A DNA stretch of 64,000 nt from Desertivirga arenae (GTDB lineage: Bacteria > Bacteroidota > Bacteroidia > Sphingobacteriales > Sphingobacteriaceae). Shown piece by piece: positions 18,630 through 26,946 of this stretch. A model generated the notes under the pieces. The model worked only from the letters and a program-made list of their open reading frames with translations. It had not been told where the DNA came from and searched no databases. The position numbers and the translations under genes were made by a program. Location: assembly GCF_017355785.1 (NCBI RefSeq), contig NZ_JAFEWE010000014.1, positions 113,824-177,823 of the forward strand. Direction: 5' to 3'. Numbering within the stretch: the first letter of the stretch is position 1; every line of letters begins with the position of its first letter.

Positions 18630-19436
18630 TCAAACACAGCTACGCTGGAACTGGCCTGGGGTGAAACAAGTGTATTTCAGAAAGTAGTTTGAAAAGTGGC
18701 TCTGGTCATAAAAGCCTGCCATGTAAGCTGAAGCTACCAAAGAATGCCCTTCTGCTAAATACTTCTTAGCTGCTTCAATTCTTACAATGTTTAAATATTC
18801 ATTCGGAGTTACTCCTTTATGCCGCTTGAAAACCCGGATCAGCTGAAATTTGTTTAACCTAAAGCGATCTGAAAGTTCATCCAATTTTAGTTTGTCCTGA
18901 TAGTGCTCGTCAAGATAATTCTGTATAAACTCAACCTGGTCAACTAATGATGGGCGTTCCCCCTTCCCTTTAACAGTGCTGAAAGTGTTGAAGATACTAG
19001 AAAGAGTTTCGTTAAAGATTAAAGCAGTTTGAGGGTCCGGATTCCCGGAAGTAAGCAATTGGTGAAGGTTAAGAAATTTATGATAAGTCTCAGAATTGTC
19101 GGTAATAGGAACATCAAAAGTCAACTCACCTTTTCTTACGATCATTCCTTCTTTTTGCAACCAGGAGATATACTCCGGACTGATGTAGACCATCCGGTGA
19201 GACCATGGAGAGTGGGGAATTTGCTTGTGCGCATGTATTTCCCGCGGATTTAAAAACATTAAAGAGGCTGGTGGGATAAGGTAGTTGCTCCTTTCCACTT
19301 GCATCGTCTGAAGACCTTTTGTGGCAACACCTATGGCATAGCCCTCATGAAAATGCTTTGGGGCATCCATTTGGATACCATCTGATCTCACGAGCTCCAA
19401 ACTATCAAATGCTTTAAGTTTCCAGGTTTCAAACAT
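18630..19436 (-). CDS. AraC-family transcriptional regulator
   Basis: A 268-residue regulator. The N-terminal 150 residues form a cupin-like ligand-binding domain with HEGYAIGVATKGLQTMQV and PHSPWSHRMVYI. The C-terminal 100 residues carry two helix-turn-helix motifs. The first is LKLDELSDRFRLNKFQLIRVFKRHKG; the second, ending DQSHFSNYFLKYTCFTPGQF, is the AraC family signature. The inducer is unknown. A small PH-like membrane protein follows closely downstream. The cupin gene lies on the same strand upstream, with 39 bp between them, so it may be regulated by or co-transcribed with this gene. Confidence 0.9.
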   Translation of the reverse strand: MFETWKLKAFDSLELVRSDGIQMDAPKHFHEGYAIGVATKGLQTMQVERSNYLIPPASLMFLNPREIHAHKQIPHSPWSHRMVYISPEYISWLQKEGMIVRKGELTFDVPITDNSETYHKFLNLHQLLTSGNPDPQTALIFNETLSSIFNTFSTVKGKGERPSLVDQVEFIQNYLDEHYQDKLKLDELSDRFRLNKFQLIRVFKRHKGVTPNEYLNIVRIEAAKKYLAEGHSLVASAYMAGFYDQSHFSNYFLKYTCFTPGQFQRSCV

Positions 19437-19475
19437 CTCCCAAAATAGATTCGGCTAATTTAACACCCTTCTATC

Positions 19476-19877
19476 TTATTTTTCTTCTTCTGTTAAAAGT
19501 TCTGTTAGTACCTTTTCTCCTTTATTTAAATAAAAGGCAATAAACTTCAATGCTTGTTCTTTAGATGCATTGTCAAAGCGCATTACAACCGCCCCTGCTG
19601 GTTCGTAAAAGGCATCACCTTTTTTCAAATGCTGTTCTGCCTCCCCTTTTACCTGGTATATTAAATTCCCCTCGGCTATATACCCTATTACCGGACATGG
19701 ATGTTTATGAAGTGGCGCTTGCTGCCCTGGCTGCATTACTATTTCTTTTGCATCCACTTTATTGACCTTTCGGGCCTGAAACATAACCGTCAATAAGTCT
19801 TTACGTTGAACCGTTGTCTGGGCTTGTGAAGAGAGTTTAAATAATAAGAGTATAAGCAGATAAAATAGCTTTTTCAT
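19476..19877 (-). CDS. Secreted cupin-domain protein
   Basis: About 133 residues from ATG 19877. The start is chosen because it opens a clean signal peptide (MKKLFYLLILLLFKLSSQAQ) and lies 15 nt below a -7 element at 19892-19899. The mature domain is a single cupin with metal-ligand-type residues in APLHKHPCPVIGYIAEGN and the second strand block KKGDAFYEPAG. Small periplasmic cupins of this kind have varied roles and none can be assigned. It precedes the AraC regulator on the same strand. Confidence 0.8.
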   Translation of the reverse strand: MKKLFYLLILLLFKLSSQAQTTVQRKDLLTVMFQARKVNKVDAKEIVMQPGQQAPLHKHPCPVIGYIAEGNLIYQVKGEAEQHLKKGDAFYEPAGAVVMRFDNASKEQALKFIAFYLNKGEKVLTELLTEEEK

Positions 19878-19891
19878 TTCCTGAATTTTTC

Positions 19892-19899
19892 CAAATATA
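19892..19899 (-). promoter_or_regulatory. -7 promoter element for the cupin gene
   Basis: The minus strand reads TATATTTG, an exact TAnnTTTG. The start codon at 19877 lies 15 nt downstream. The -33 element is imperfect (TTGG at 19918-19915). Confidence 0.45.
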
Positions 19900-19973
19900 C
19901 TCCTGGTGCTTTTTCCAATCTTGGAAAATATTGCGCATTGAATCGGTTGTCGAACCAAAGCCTATAAATTATT

Positions 19974-20573
19974 TTAATAGTGTGATCCCCGAATAATAGG
20001 CTCCCGAGATGCGTTTCTAAAGAAGAACATTTCAAAACCGCCATGCATTTGAAAAACTTCGTTTGGCCTAAAGATATTACCTTTAGCATTTAGTTTTGAA
20101 TTACTTAAATCTATACGTGGTGCCAAATAAGGTTCAATAGCGGCCTGAAAGCGTTTTTTACTGCTAGTGCTAAACCTTTTCTCAAATAGCATAGACTCCC
20201 TTACAAATAATAAAACAGGTTTATTTTCGATAAAGCAATAGCTGTTAGGAAAAACGCCATCCAGATCCAGATTGTCAAAGCTATGGAAGTCTTTATTCAT
20301 ATAACATAGGAAGAGAATGCTATCCCTCAAGTATCGGACGTCTTCAGGGATATCAAAATCAACAATTAAAACGATGTACCCGCTTCTTTTGAATAAAGAA
20401 TCTGCTTGCAGTTCTGATTTAATAAAAGCCCTAACCTGAGATTCAAGTTTCTTATTTACTAAAGGCCGGTAAGATATATTTGGCAGATCATCATCAGATA
20501 GAGTAACAGGTTGACTTTGGGATCTACTAAAAATCAGTATTAGCAGCACCACTAGTATTAAAGCTTTTTTCAT
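19974..20573 (-). CDS. Secreted protein of unknown function
   Basis: About 199 residues starting at ATG 20573, which opens a signal peptide (MKKALILVVLLILIFSRSQSQ). The mature part has mixed strands and helices (GYIVLIVDFDIPEDVRYL, SYCFIENKPVLLFV) and no recognised motif. It lies about 100 bp upstream of the cupin gene on the same strand. No family was recognised. Confidence 0.65.
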   Translation of the reverse strand: MKKALILVVLLILIFSRSQSQPVTLSDDDLPNISYRPLVNKKLESQVRAFIKSELQADSLFKRSGYIVLIVDFDIPEDVRYLRDSILFLCYMNKDFHSFDNLDLDGVFPNSYCFIENKPVLLFVRESMLFEKRFSTSSKKRFQAAIEPYLAPRIDLSNSKLNAKGNIFRPNEVFQMHGGFEMFFFRNASREPIIRGSHY

Positions 20574-20665
20574 AATTGAAGAATACGTTAAGTTAAACAA
20601 TGCATTTGTTATTTCACATTCCCCTTGATGCATAATATTCTAATATTTCATATTAACTTTATCCT

Positions 20666-21184
20666 ATGGCTTATATAATGGTGGATATAGAGAGTGATGG
20701 CCCCATACCTGGTGATTATTCGATGATTTCTTTTGGAGCAGTATTAGTGAATGAAGGTTTAAACACTACTTTTTACGGTAAGCTTAAGCCTATTTCCGAT
20801 AAGTATGATCCAGAAGCTCTAGCTGTATCCGGACATACCCGGGAGGAGGTTTTAGCGTTTGAAGATCCTGCAACAGTAATGAACAACTTTGCAGAGTGGA
20901 AAAAAAACAATTGTAAGGATAGACCGATCTTTATCAGTGATAATAACGGCTTCGACTGGATGTTCATCTGCTGGTATTTCCACCACTTCACCGGCCACAA
21001 TCCCTTCGGCTTTAGTTCTCAAAATCTTGGAAGCTTATACAAGGGATTGATCAATGATACATTCAAAACCTTTAAGCATTTACGGAAAACAAAGCATACG
21101 CATAATCCTGTAGACGATGCGAAAGGAAATGCTGAAGCTTTACTTTACATGAAGAAGGAATTAGGCTTAAAGATCAAACTTTAA
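20666..21184 (+). CDS. DEDDh 3'-5' exoribonuclease-like protein
   Basis: A 172-residue cytoplasmic nuclease of the DnaQ-like superfamily. Exo I is MVDIESDGP (Asp7, Glu9), Exo II is ISDNNGFDWMF, and Exo III has the DEDDh arrangement HTHNPVDDAKGNAEAL with a His and an Asp five residues apart. The opening MAYIMVDIESDGPIPGDYSM is characteristic of the Rv2179c-like 3'-5' exoribonuclease family. It converges with the hip operon, with 37 bp between stops. Confidence 0.85.
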   Translation: MAYIMVDIESDGPIPGDYSMISFGAVLVNEGLNTTFYGKLKPISDKYDPEALAVSGHTREEVLAFEDPATVMNNFAEWKKNNCKDRPIFISDNNGFDWMFICWYFHHFTGHNPFGFSSQNLGSLYKGLINDTFKTFKHLRKTKHTHNPVDDAKGNAEALLYMKKELGLKIKL

Positions 21185-21221
21185 AGGTTAACTAAAGCCT
21201 TCTACTATAACAATCTTTCCT

Positions 21222-22148
21222 CTATCTTAGCAACACCACCTTTCTGGTGTATAGCTCTTTGTATTCCTGCTTGCCATCTGGAGATAGAAAAGAACGTGAT
21301 ATCCATTCTAAAATTTCCTCATCCTTGCTGGTAAACTTTTTGAGCGCTCTTTGTACAACTAAATCAGGTAATTGAAGTGCTTTACCAAGCTGGATAAAAT
21401 CGTGCCTTTTTAGTTCTTTATCCTTACCATTTAGCTTCAGGCCAACATCCTGTTTATCCTTTTTGTTGATGATGGCAGAATTTATCAGATCATACGCCGG
21501 TGAGAGTATGATCTCCTTATCCTGATGCAGTACAGAAAAATTCTTAAGGTGCATATCATTATTGCCCGTAATAAAACAGAATAACAGCAATTCAAAGTAA
21601 CGTTGCAGATCTAATCCCCTATTACTACAATATTGCCTGATTAGTCGTCCAACATGCTCGTAAGAACTGCTGTACTTCTGCTCCGTCTGAAAACCCGCAA
21701 GCTGACAGAAGTCCTCCATATGAATTTTCCTCTGACCTTCTCTATCGAACCTTTTTGCGAGGTATACCAAATTTCCGTCTGAAGCTCTTAACAAGCAGTG
21801 CCGGCAAGTGGATACTCTGAAAACCGAGGCCAGGTGCATCGTTAAATCTTCATTCTCGGGCATTTGAGAGAACGAGCTATGTTGAGGTTTCAATATAAAA
21901 TTTCCCCAAAGCCCAACAATCGTAAGGCGGTTATCTTGTCCATCTCGGACAAGGGACATTGAAAGCTTTGGCTGAACCCCGGTTACGGCGATGCGCTGAT
22001 TAACGGTTTGTTCTGCAAGGCTTTTAAGAAGCGATTGGTCAAGTTTAAGTTCAGGTAATTTACTAGTGCCAAATACCTTTTTGCAGCAAGGCGGATGATA
22101 TAAACCTCCATCTGGAACAGGTTGGTAACAAAAATAACAATTAGCCAT
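21222..22148 (-). CDS. HipT-like Ser/Thr kinase toxin (HipA C-terminal kinase)
   Basis: A kinase of about 308 residues. The N-terminus has a zinc-finger-like knuckle (Cys4, Cys7, His18, Cys21/Cys22). The Gly-rich loop is R52-IAVTGVQPK. The ATP-binding Lys is in NFILKP (Lys87), the catalytic loop is GNNDMHLKN (Asp198, His200, Lys202, Asn203), and the metal-binding Asp220 lies in SPAYDL. It lacks the N-terminal subdomain of classic HipA, which is encoded by the separate gene just upstream. The start is ATG 22148, preceded by a strong GGAGGAGGAG and overlapping the upstream stop by 8 bp. HipA and HipT kinases inactivate aminoacyl-tRNA synthetases (GltX for HipA, TrpS for the E. coli HipT). The target here is unknown. 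The serine autophosphorylated in HipA (Ser150) is Ala54 here. Confidence 0.88.
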   Translation of the reverse strand: MANCYFCYQPVPDGGLYHPPCCKKVFGTSKLPELKLDQSLLKSLAEQTVNQRIAVTGVQPKLSMSLVRDGQDNRLTIVGLWGNFILKPQHSSFSQMPENEDLTMHLASVFRVSTCRHCLLRASDGNLVYLAKRFDREGQRKIHMEDFCQLAGFQTEQKYSSSYEHVGRLIRQYCSNRGLDLQRYFELLLFCFITGNNDMHLKNFSVLHQDKEIILSPAYDLINSAIINKKDKQDVGLKLNGKDKELKRHDFIQLGKALQLPDLVVQRALKKFTSKDEEILEWISRSFLSPDGKQEYKELYTRKVVLLR

Positions 22149-22479
22149 TTTCAATCTCCTCCTCCACAGGTATCACGGTTACGGCACCAATCGTATCCCT
22201 ACAAAGAGTAATTAATAATTCGAAGCGGTCTGTTGTGCGTATGCGGTAATAATCTTTGGCCAGGTTCAACAACCAGCCTTCCGGAATCAAGCCATCAAAA
22301 AAAGCGAATAACGTGTTGCTGTACTGTGGGTATGGTGACAAAGGGAGGGTCAGACTAACCGGCCGCGGTTTTTCGCCAGCAAGATATTCTTCATCATAAA
22401 TGAAAGTATATCCCCTGTCTGTTTTTAACAAGTATCCAGCCAGCTCTTTTTCATAATAAATTTTAGCCTTGTTCGTCAT
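22141..22479 (-). CDS. HipS-like protein (HipA N-terminal subdomain)
   Basis: About 112 residues from ATG 22479, which is preceded by AAGGA at good distance; a TTG at 22497 is the longer alternative. The whole protein corresponds to the N-subdomain 1 of HipA (AKIYYEKELAGYLLKT, then LPLSPYPQYSNTLFAFFDGLIPEGWLL). In the HipBST systems of enterobacteria this fragment, HipS, is the antitoxin that neutralises the kinase HipT, while HipB represses and boosts. Gene order and overlaps here (B-S-T) match that arrangement. The overlaps and separate ribosome sites argue against a simple frameshift of hipA. Confidence 0.85.
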   Translation of the reverse strand: MTNKAKIYYEKELAGYLLKTDRGYTFIYDEEYLAGEKPRPVSLTLPLSPYPQYSNTLFAFFDGLIPEGWLLNLAKDYYRIRTTDRFELLITLCRDTIGAVTVIPVEEEIENG

Positions 22480-22681
22480 CGATTTGTTCCTTATCAACTA
22501 CCCCTACCTGCTTACCAAAAAGCTGCAGAACCTGATTAACCTTATCTAATCTAACAGTTTCCTTTCCCTGCTCTAGTTCTCTTACAAAACGCAATCCTAC
22601 CCCCGACCGGTACGCAAGATCTTCCTGAGTTAGCTTTAGTTGTTTTCGCTTATTCTTTAGATACGATGCTATCGAAATCAT
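22463..22681 (-). CDS. HipB-like antitoxin / repressor (XRE HTH)
   Basis: A 72-residue Xre-type helix-turn-helix protein: IASYLKNKRKQLKLTQEDLA, then YRSGVGLRFVRELEQGKETV, the HTH core of HipB proteins. It is the first gene of the B-S-T operon and its 3' end overlaps hipS. It most likely represses the operon by binding the palindromes at 22686-22784, which start 5 bp upstream of its start codon. Confidence 0.88.
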   Translation of the reverse strand: MISIASYLKNKRKQLKLTQEDLAYRSGVGLRFVRELEQGKETVRLDKVNQVLQLFGKQVGVVDKEQIDDEQG

Positions 22682-22685
22682 TTAG

Positions 22686-22784
22686 TATACCCTAACAGGT
22701 ATAAATATACTACTTTTAGTGTAATTATACCCTTTCAGGTATAAAATTTATGGAAGGTGACTAAATTATACCCCTACGGGTATA
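22686..22784. promoter_or_regulatory. Operator array of the hip operon
   Basis: Three perfect-armed palindromes of the form TATACC-N6-GGTATA lie at 22686-22703, 22726-22743 and 22767-22784. A degenerate copy (TATACT-N6-AGTGTA) lies at 22706-22723. Start-to-start distances are 20, 20 and 41 bp, close to two and four turns of DNA, so bound dimers would lie on one face. E. coli HipB binds TATCC-N8-GGATA, the same size and layout. The array lies directly before the HipB-like gene and probably overlaps its promoter. Confidence 0.85.
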
Positions 22785-23043
22785 ATTATCATTTTTATAA
22801 ATTACATTTCTAAGGCTTTGAATGCTCATCTTCGGGTATTAGGCAGACATGTTCAAGTAAGAGATTATTTATAGTAGACACTGTCTGTTACCACTAAAAT
22901 TTTTCTACACTATTGCCGTTTATATATCCATTAAGGGTAGCGTTCTGGCTGCTTTGCCGTTTCGAAACCTACACCCCTTAATTTAATTTATCTTTTCTGT
23001 TCCGCCGGCGCTGTCTGGCCTCAATATTGTTTAATTTATTTAT

Positions 23044-24207
23044 ATGAAAAGCGTGATTTTATCCCTTTTTGCCTGCCTGTTGATGACGGTCACCTTACAG
23101 GCACAACAGAACAAGAATCAGTTGGATATACAACTGAACAAGAATGTCTTACAGCCTGGTGATTCATTAATTGTAAAAGTAGATTATAAAGATAATACCG
23201 GTAGGCTAATTAATCAGTCCCTAGCTACGGTGGAGCTGATTATTCAAAATGAACAAGGACTGCGTACCAACCTCCGCTGGCCAATGATCAACGGACAAGC
23301 TTCAGGTGCTATATTCCTGCCAGATTCGCTAGCGAGAGGAAAATACACGCTGCTGGCGGGACTACAGCAACGCTTCTTCGAAGTGAGAGGTAAACTACAA
23401 GACGCAAAGAAAATCGGCAAGATACAAGCCATGCTCCTCACAAAGACAGGCGAGTGGGACTACCAGGAAGTTCCCGTTTCACAGAACGGTACCTTTTCCA
23501 TTAATAACTGGTTATTTGAAGACAATGCACTAATGGCCTTTTCAGATCCGGGAAACTCTAACCGGCCGCTCAACATCCGTATTAGTACTCAACTCGATTC
23601 CACTTATAAGCCGCTAGCAGTGGCAGGCCAGTCATTTTATCTCGGCAAGCCTTCAGCAACTGTGCGTTCGAGCCTTGATCAGCCTGTTAAAATTACCGAA
23701 GCTAGTTTCGCTGGACCTAGGATTGAACTCCAGGCAGTGGTAGTAAAAAGTACCGTCAAAAGTCCCGCTCAGCAGTTTAATGAAGAATATGCCAGCGGAT
23801 TATTCAAGTCTGGTAACGAACGCCTAATCAGTATTATGGATGATCCTAATGCACTAGGTTTCTCAGATATTTTCAGTTACCTGCAAGGTAGAGTTGCCGG
23901 CCTGCAAATATCACCAGGAGGTTTCTATGGAGGGGGCGCAAGATGGCGGGGTTCTCCTGTAACGTTTTTTCTAAATGAAATGCGAGTGTCTGCACAAGAT
24001 ATCGCTAATATACCCGTACCAGATATCGCCATTGTGAAAGCCTATCCCCCACCATTCTTTGGTGCTCCAGGTGGTGGCGGTGGCCTTGCAATTTATACCC
24101 GTCGCGGAGGCGAGTCTAATTACCTTCCTGCTAACCGGCAAGTATTTAAAGTCAGAGGGTATACACCAGCTGAAACAAGATTAGACATGGACAAGCTGAA
24201 CATGTAG
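23044..24207 (+). CDS. Plug-only TonB-receptor-like protein
   Basis: A 387-residue exported protein with the signal peptide MKSVILSLFACLLMTVTLQAQ. Residues 25-115 look like an MG2/Ig-type domain (LQPGDSLIVKVDYKDNTG). The C-terminal third is a TonB plug domain (FSDIFSYLQGRVAGLQI, then FLNEMRVSAQDIANIPV and IYTRRGG). There is no beta-barrel after the plug, unlike SusC-type receptors. Bacteroidota have similar MG2-plug proteins, usually longer. It may be a periplasmic partner of a transporter or a degenerate receptor. It is monocistronic with a terminator behind it. Confidence 0.75.
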   Translation: MKSVILSLFACLLMTVTLQAQQNKNQLDIQLNKNVLQPGDSLIVKVDYKDNTGRLINQSLATVELIIQNEQGLRTNLRWPMINGQASGAIFLPDSLARGKYTLLAGLQQRFFEVRGKLQDAKKIGKIQAMLLTKTGEWDYQEVPVSQNGTFSINNWLFEDNALMAFSDPGNSNRPLNIRISTQLDSTYKPLAVAGQSFYLGKPSATVRSSLDQPVKITEASFAGPRIELQAVVVKSTVKSPAQQFNEEYASGLFKSGNERLISIMDDPNALGFSDIFSYLQGRVAGLQISPGGFYGGGARWRGSPVTFFLNEMRVSAQDIANIPVPDIAIVKAYPPPFFGAPGGGGGLAIYTRRGGESNYLPANRQVFKVRGYTPAETRLDMDKLNM

Positions 24208-24219
24208 AAAAAATTAGAG

Positions 24220-24263
24220 TGCCTCTCCTGTAATATCAATCCAAATTGCAGGGAGGCATTTTA
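24220..24263 (+). terminator. Intrinsic terminator after the plug protein
   Basis: TGCCTCTCCTG at 24220-24230 pairs with TGCAGGGAGGCA at 24247-24258, with one bulge, followed by TTTTA. It is 12 bp after the stop codon. Confidence 0.65.
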
Positions 24264-24335
24264 TACCTTTACCATTTAATACTAATGTCATTATAAGAAG
24301 CCATTTTTTAATCTTTGTATTATTACTTCAGTGGA

Positions 24336-25040
24336 CTAGGCTGAAAGGTCATTAATCGAGCTACCATTATCCATATCCCTATTTGATTTACCTTTCCTTG
24401 CCATATAAACCTGAGCTATAAAATAAATAGCACCTGGATAGACAGTAAGTAGAGGCACCCAGTTTCCTTTCCGATTCTCCAAAAAAATGAACGGAATAAT
24501 CACCATTACAAATCCGGCAATTCTTGCTAAAATCAAACCTGTTTTAGTTTCATAGATCGAAGGACTTCTGGTGATTTGATGGTGAAAGGTTTGATTACGA
24601 TTCTCAACTTCTGATTTAAAAGCAGTAATAAATTTAACAAAATCATCTTTATCGTTGCTTTTGTTATGCCAGAATTTATAGGTTCTGCCATCTGATAATT
24701 TTAATTTAAATTGATCAAAGTTTCTATCCGGTTCAAACTTGTATTCGCTGATCTCCTCCCATTTGATGTCTAAATGATGTTTCCGGTGAAAGATAAATTG
24801 ATTATGCCAATGGATTACAATTCCTTCTTCAGTCATTGTCCATTCCGTTTTAGCTCTTGCCGTTCTTCGTGTCGCAAAATAACCAGCTGCAAAGGCTAAT
24901 ATTGGCAATGACATGGATACTACCGCATTTCCTTTTGTGGGGAGAAACACTACTCCTGGCACAAATATGCACCCAAGCAGTATGATGTAGGTCAGAAATT
25001 GTACTGTTAGGGATGTTATTATGATGTTAAAGGTTCTCAT
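24336..25040 (-). CDS. Membrane protein with PH-like domain
   Basis: A 234-residue protein. Two N-terminal helices (residues ~8-65) are followed by a soluble domain of about 90 residues with the PH-like strand pattern TMTEEGIVIHWHN and KWEEISEYKFEP. Two further helices near the C-terminus (AGFVMVIIPFIFLE, VYPGAIYFIAQVYMA) follow. The layout is like other small PH-like membrane proteins in this window. The function is unknown. Confidence 0.65.
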   Translation of the reverse strand: MRTFNIIITSLTVQFLTYIILLGCIFVPGVVFLPTKGNAVVSMSLPILAFAAGYFATRRTARAKTEWTMTEEGIVIHWHNQFIFHRKHHLDIKWEEISEYKFEPDRNFDQFKLKLSDGRTYKFWHNKSNDKDDFVKFITAFKSEVENRNQTFHHQITRSPSIYETKTGLILARIAGFVMVIIPFIFLENRKGNWVPLLTVYPGAIYFIAQVYMARKGKSNRDMDNGSSINDLSA

Positions 25041-25101
25041 CGATCTAGTTTTCGGTTTTTCCCTTCCTCTGTATGTTTTATTTTTTCCAATTAAATGCCT
25101 C

Positions 25102-25674
25102 CTACGAGCGTCCTGTTACGATTGAACCGTCATCATTAATAAATTCAAACTCATAATCCTGACTAATTACCTCACCTCCTGCAGCTAAGAACCTTCCTAT
25201 TGGCCCCCGCCAATCCTCTATATCCTCAGACTTATTGCTATCCCAGCGGATAAAACCATAGAGTGAATTCCCTTCAGTCCTGTCAAGAACAACTCCATAT
25301 TTTCCATTTAGCCAAACTTTAGTAAGGGGAAAAAATATCTGCCCCCTTTTCCATTTATTACTAATCCTAAATATATTCCTGCCAAGATCTTTACCCTTAT
25401 CTCCCACCACACAGTCCCACTCCCTGCCAGGCGTAAACCAATTCCAAATTGTTGTAAAGTCCGGAATATTTGCACCCTCAAGGTCCCCTAATTCTTCTAT
25501 GAATACATCCCTGAACTCTGCAGGTATGCTTTCCTCTGCTTCGGCTGTTACTTCTATCAAAAGTTCTTCAGCTCGCCGTAAATCTTTAAACAGTTCAAAT
25601 AACTCCCATTTCCTCCAGTAATCTGACTTAGATAGTCGATGGGGAGTTCGTTCGTGAAACAGCCTAAAGAACAT
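25102..25674 (-). CDS. Hypothetical cytoplasmic protein
   Basis: About 190 residues from ATG 25674; a TTG at 25701 would add nine. It has no signal peptide or membrane segment. It is acidic, with a helical N-terminal half (WELFELFKDLRRAEELLIEV) and a strand-rich C-terminal half with many Trp residues. No family was recognised. It stands about 60 bp upstream of the PH-like membrane gene on the same strand. Confidence 0.55.
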   Translation of the reverse strand: MFFRLFHERTPHRLSKSDYWRKWELFELFKDLRRAEELLIEVTAEAEESIPAEFRDVFIEELGDLEGANIPDFTTIWNWFTPGREWDCVVGDKGKDLGRNIFRISNKWKRGQIFFPLTKVWLNGKYGVVLDRTEGNSLYGFIRWDSNKSEDIEDWRGPIGRFLAAGGEVISQDYEFEFINDDGSIVTGRS

Positions 25675-25791
25675 AGCTTTATAAAGGTTATTTGTAGTCA
25701 AGGTCTACTAATCAGTTTCATATTGTGGTTCATGATACTTGAATCCCTATAAATTTAAGCACCGATTAGCTAAGATCAACCCGTGACTGAT

Positions 25792-26634
25792 CTATTTAAT
25801 CGATTTCAACAGCTCCGTAAATATAAATTCATTGGTTTCCATTGCGGAGTCCATTCTAGGAATAATCAAATCAGATTTAATAGCTGAAACAACAATATTG
25901 TAGCCCACAAGAGCATCGTACTCATCATAGAAAAGAGCTGTCCAATCCTTACACTCACCCATAGGCTTCATCATAACCCCGTTAGAATAATATTTTAAAG
26001 GCAGGTTGAAAGTAGCAGTAGAAACCGATTTGCTTTTATACTTCATTCCAAGCTTACATACAAGAGCGGAATAGCGAAGTGCTCCTTTAACACGTTCTTT
26101 GATTTGATTCAAGTTTTCTGATGTCTTCGGTTTTACCCGCCATTGATTAAACTGTGGCTGGGTATAAGAAAGAGCGACTTCAGTTCCCTCCTGCGTTCGT
26201 TTGAAAACGAGGATTTGGTCAAGACTAATCACAGAATACTTCTTCTGCGTTTTCTTGAAAGTACAATAGAGTTTATCATCTTCAATTTTCTCTATTTTAA
26301 AGAAAGGAACGTCCTTCCCCTCAATAGTTAGAGATAAAGTAGAATCTTTGGGATCTACATGCCAGTTACCTGAGAAATAACTACCGGTCTCTGCTCCAAC
26401 GATACCAGTACACTTCTTTTCATTCACAAAGTACAAATAATTGGAGGCAAAAATACGCGAGGATACCCCGTCAAATACTTTGACCGTTAAGTCATCATTG
26501 TTTTCAAACGCATGTTCTGCCTTGGATTCAGACTTATAAAAATCCCACTTTCCCTGTAACTGATTTTCAATAGAAGGCTTACAGCCGATAAAACACAGCG
26601 CTGCAATTGCGATAAAGGTTGGTCTCATACTCAT
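25792..26634 (-). CDS. Lipoprotein of unknown function
   Basis: About 280 residues from ATG 26634 (a second ATG lies at 26628). This start is chosen because it opens a lipoprotein signal ending in CFIGC; a longer upstream reading frame is poor in coding character. The mature part starts with KWDFYKSES, a lipocalin-like DUF pattern used for small periplasmic beta-barrels (GNWHVDPKDSTLSLTI). The last 90 residues are a separate mixed domain. No family was identified. Confidence 0.65.
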   Translation of the reverse strand: MSMRPTFIAIAALCFIGCKPSIENQLQGKWDFYKSESKAEHAFENNDDLTVKVFDGVSSRIFASNYLYFVNEKKCTGIVGAETGSYFSGNWHVDPKDSTLSLTIEGKDVPFFKIEKIEDDKLYCTFKKTQKKYSVISLDQILVFKRTQEGTEVALSYTQPQFNQWRVKPKTSENLNQIKERVKGALRYSALVCKLGMKYKSKSVSTATFNLPLKYYSNGVMMKPMGECKDWTALFYDEYDALVGYNIVVSAIKSDLIIPRMDSAMETNEFIFTELLKSIK

Positions 26635-26946
26635 CAAAATTAATTCGATTGGAATTAAGACCTCAAATTTATATAAAATGCAACTTCCAGCATTGGAAAT
26701 ACAAATTTTTTTATTAAGCAAGTCTAGATTCAGTTCAATAAGTTGTTCTAGCACCCTATAAGTTAAAAACGAATTGAGAACCTACAATCCACGCCATTTC
26801 ATTAACTTAGCCACTGGTTCGCAGTATTTAGAATAAGGAAGTTTCTAACTATCAACACTTCAATCCGATTACTTATCAAGCAGGATTTTGTAGAGACAGA
26901 ATTTTAACTGATCAATTCTGACCTTTCAATAAAACAATTAATAAAA

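Noticed and set aside
21222..22479. Reading hipS and hipT as one frameshifted hipA
   Set aside because: Each has its own ribosome site, the overlap is short, and the break falls exactly at the known HipS/HipT domain border.
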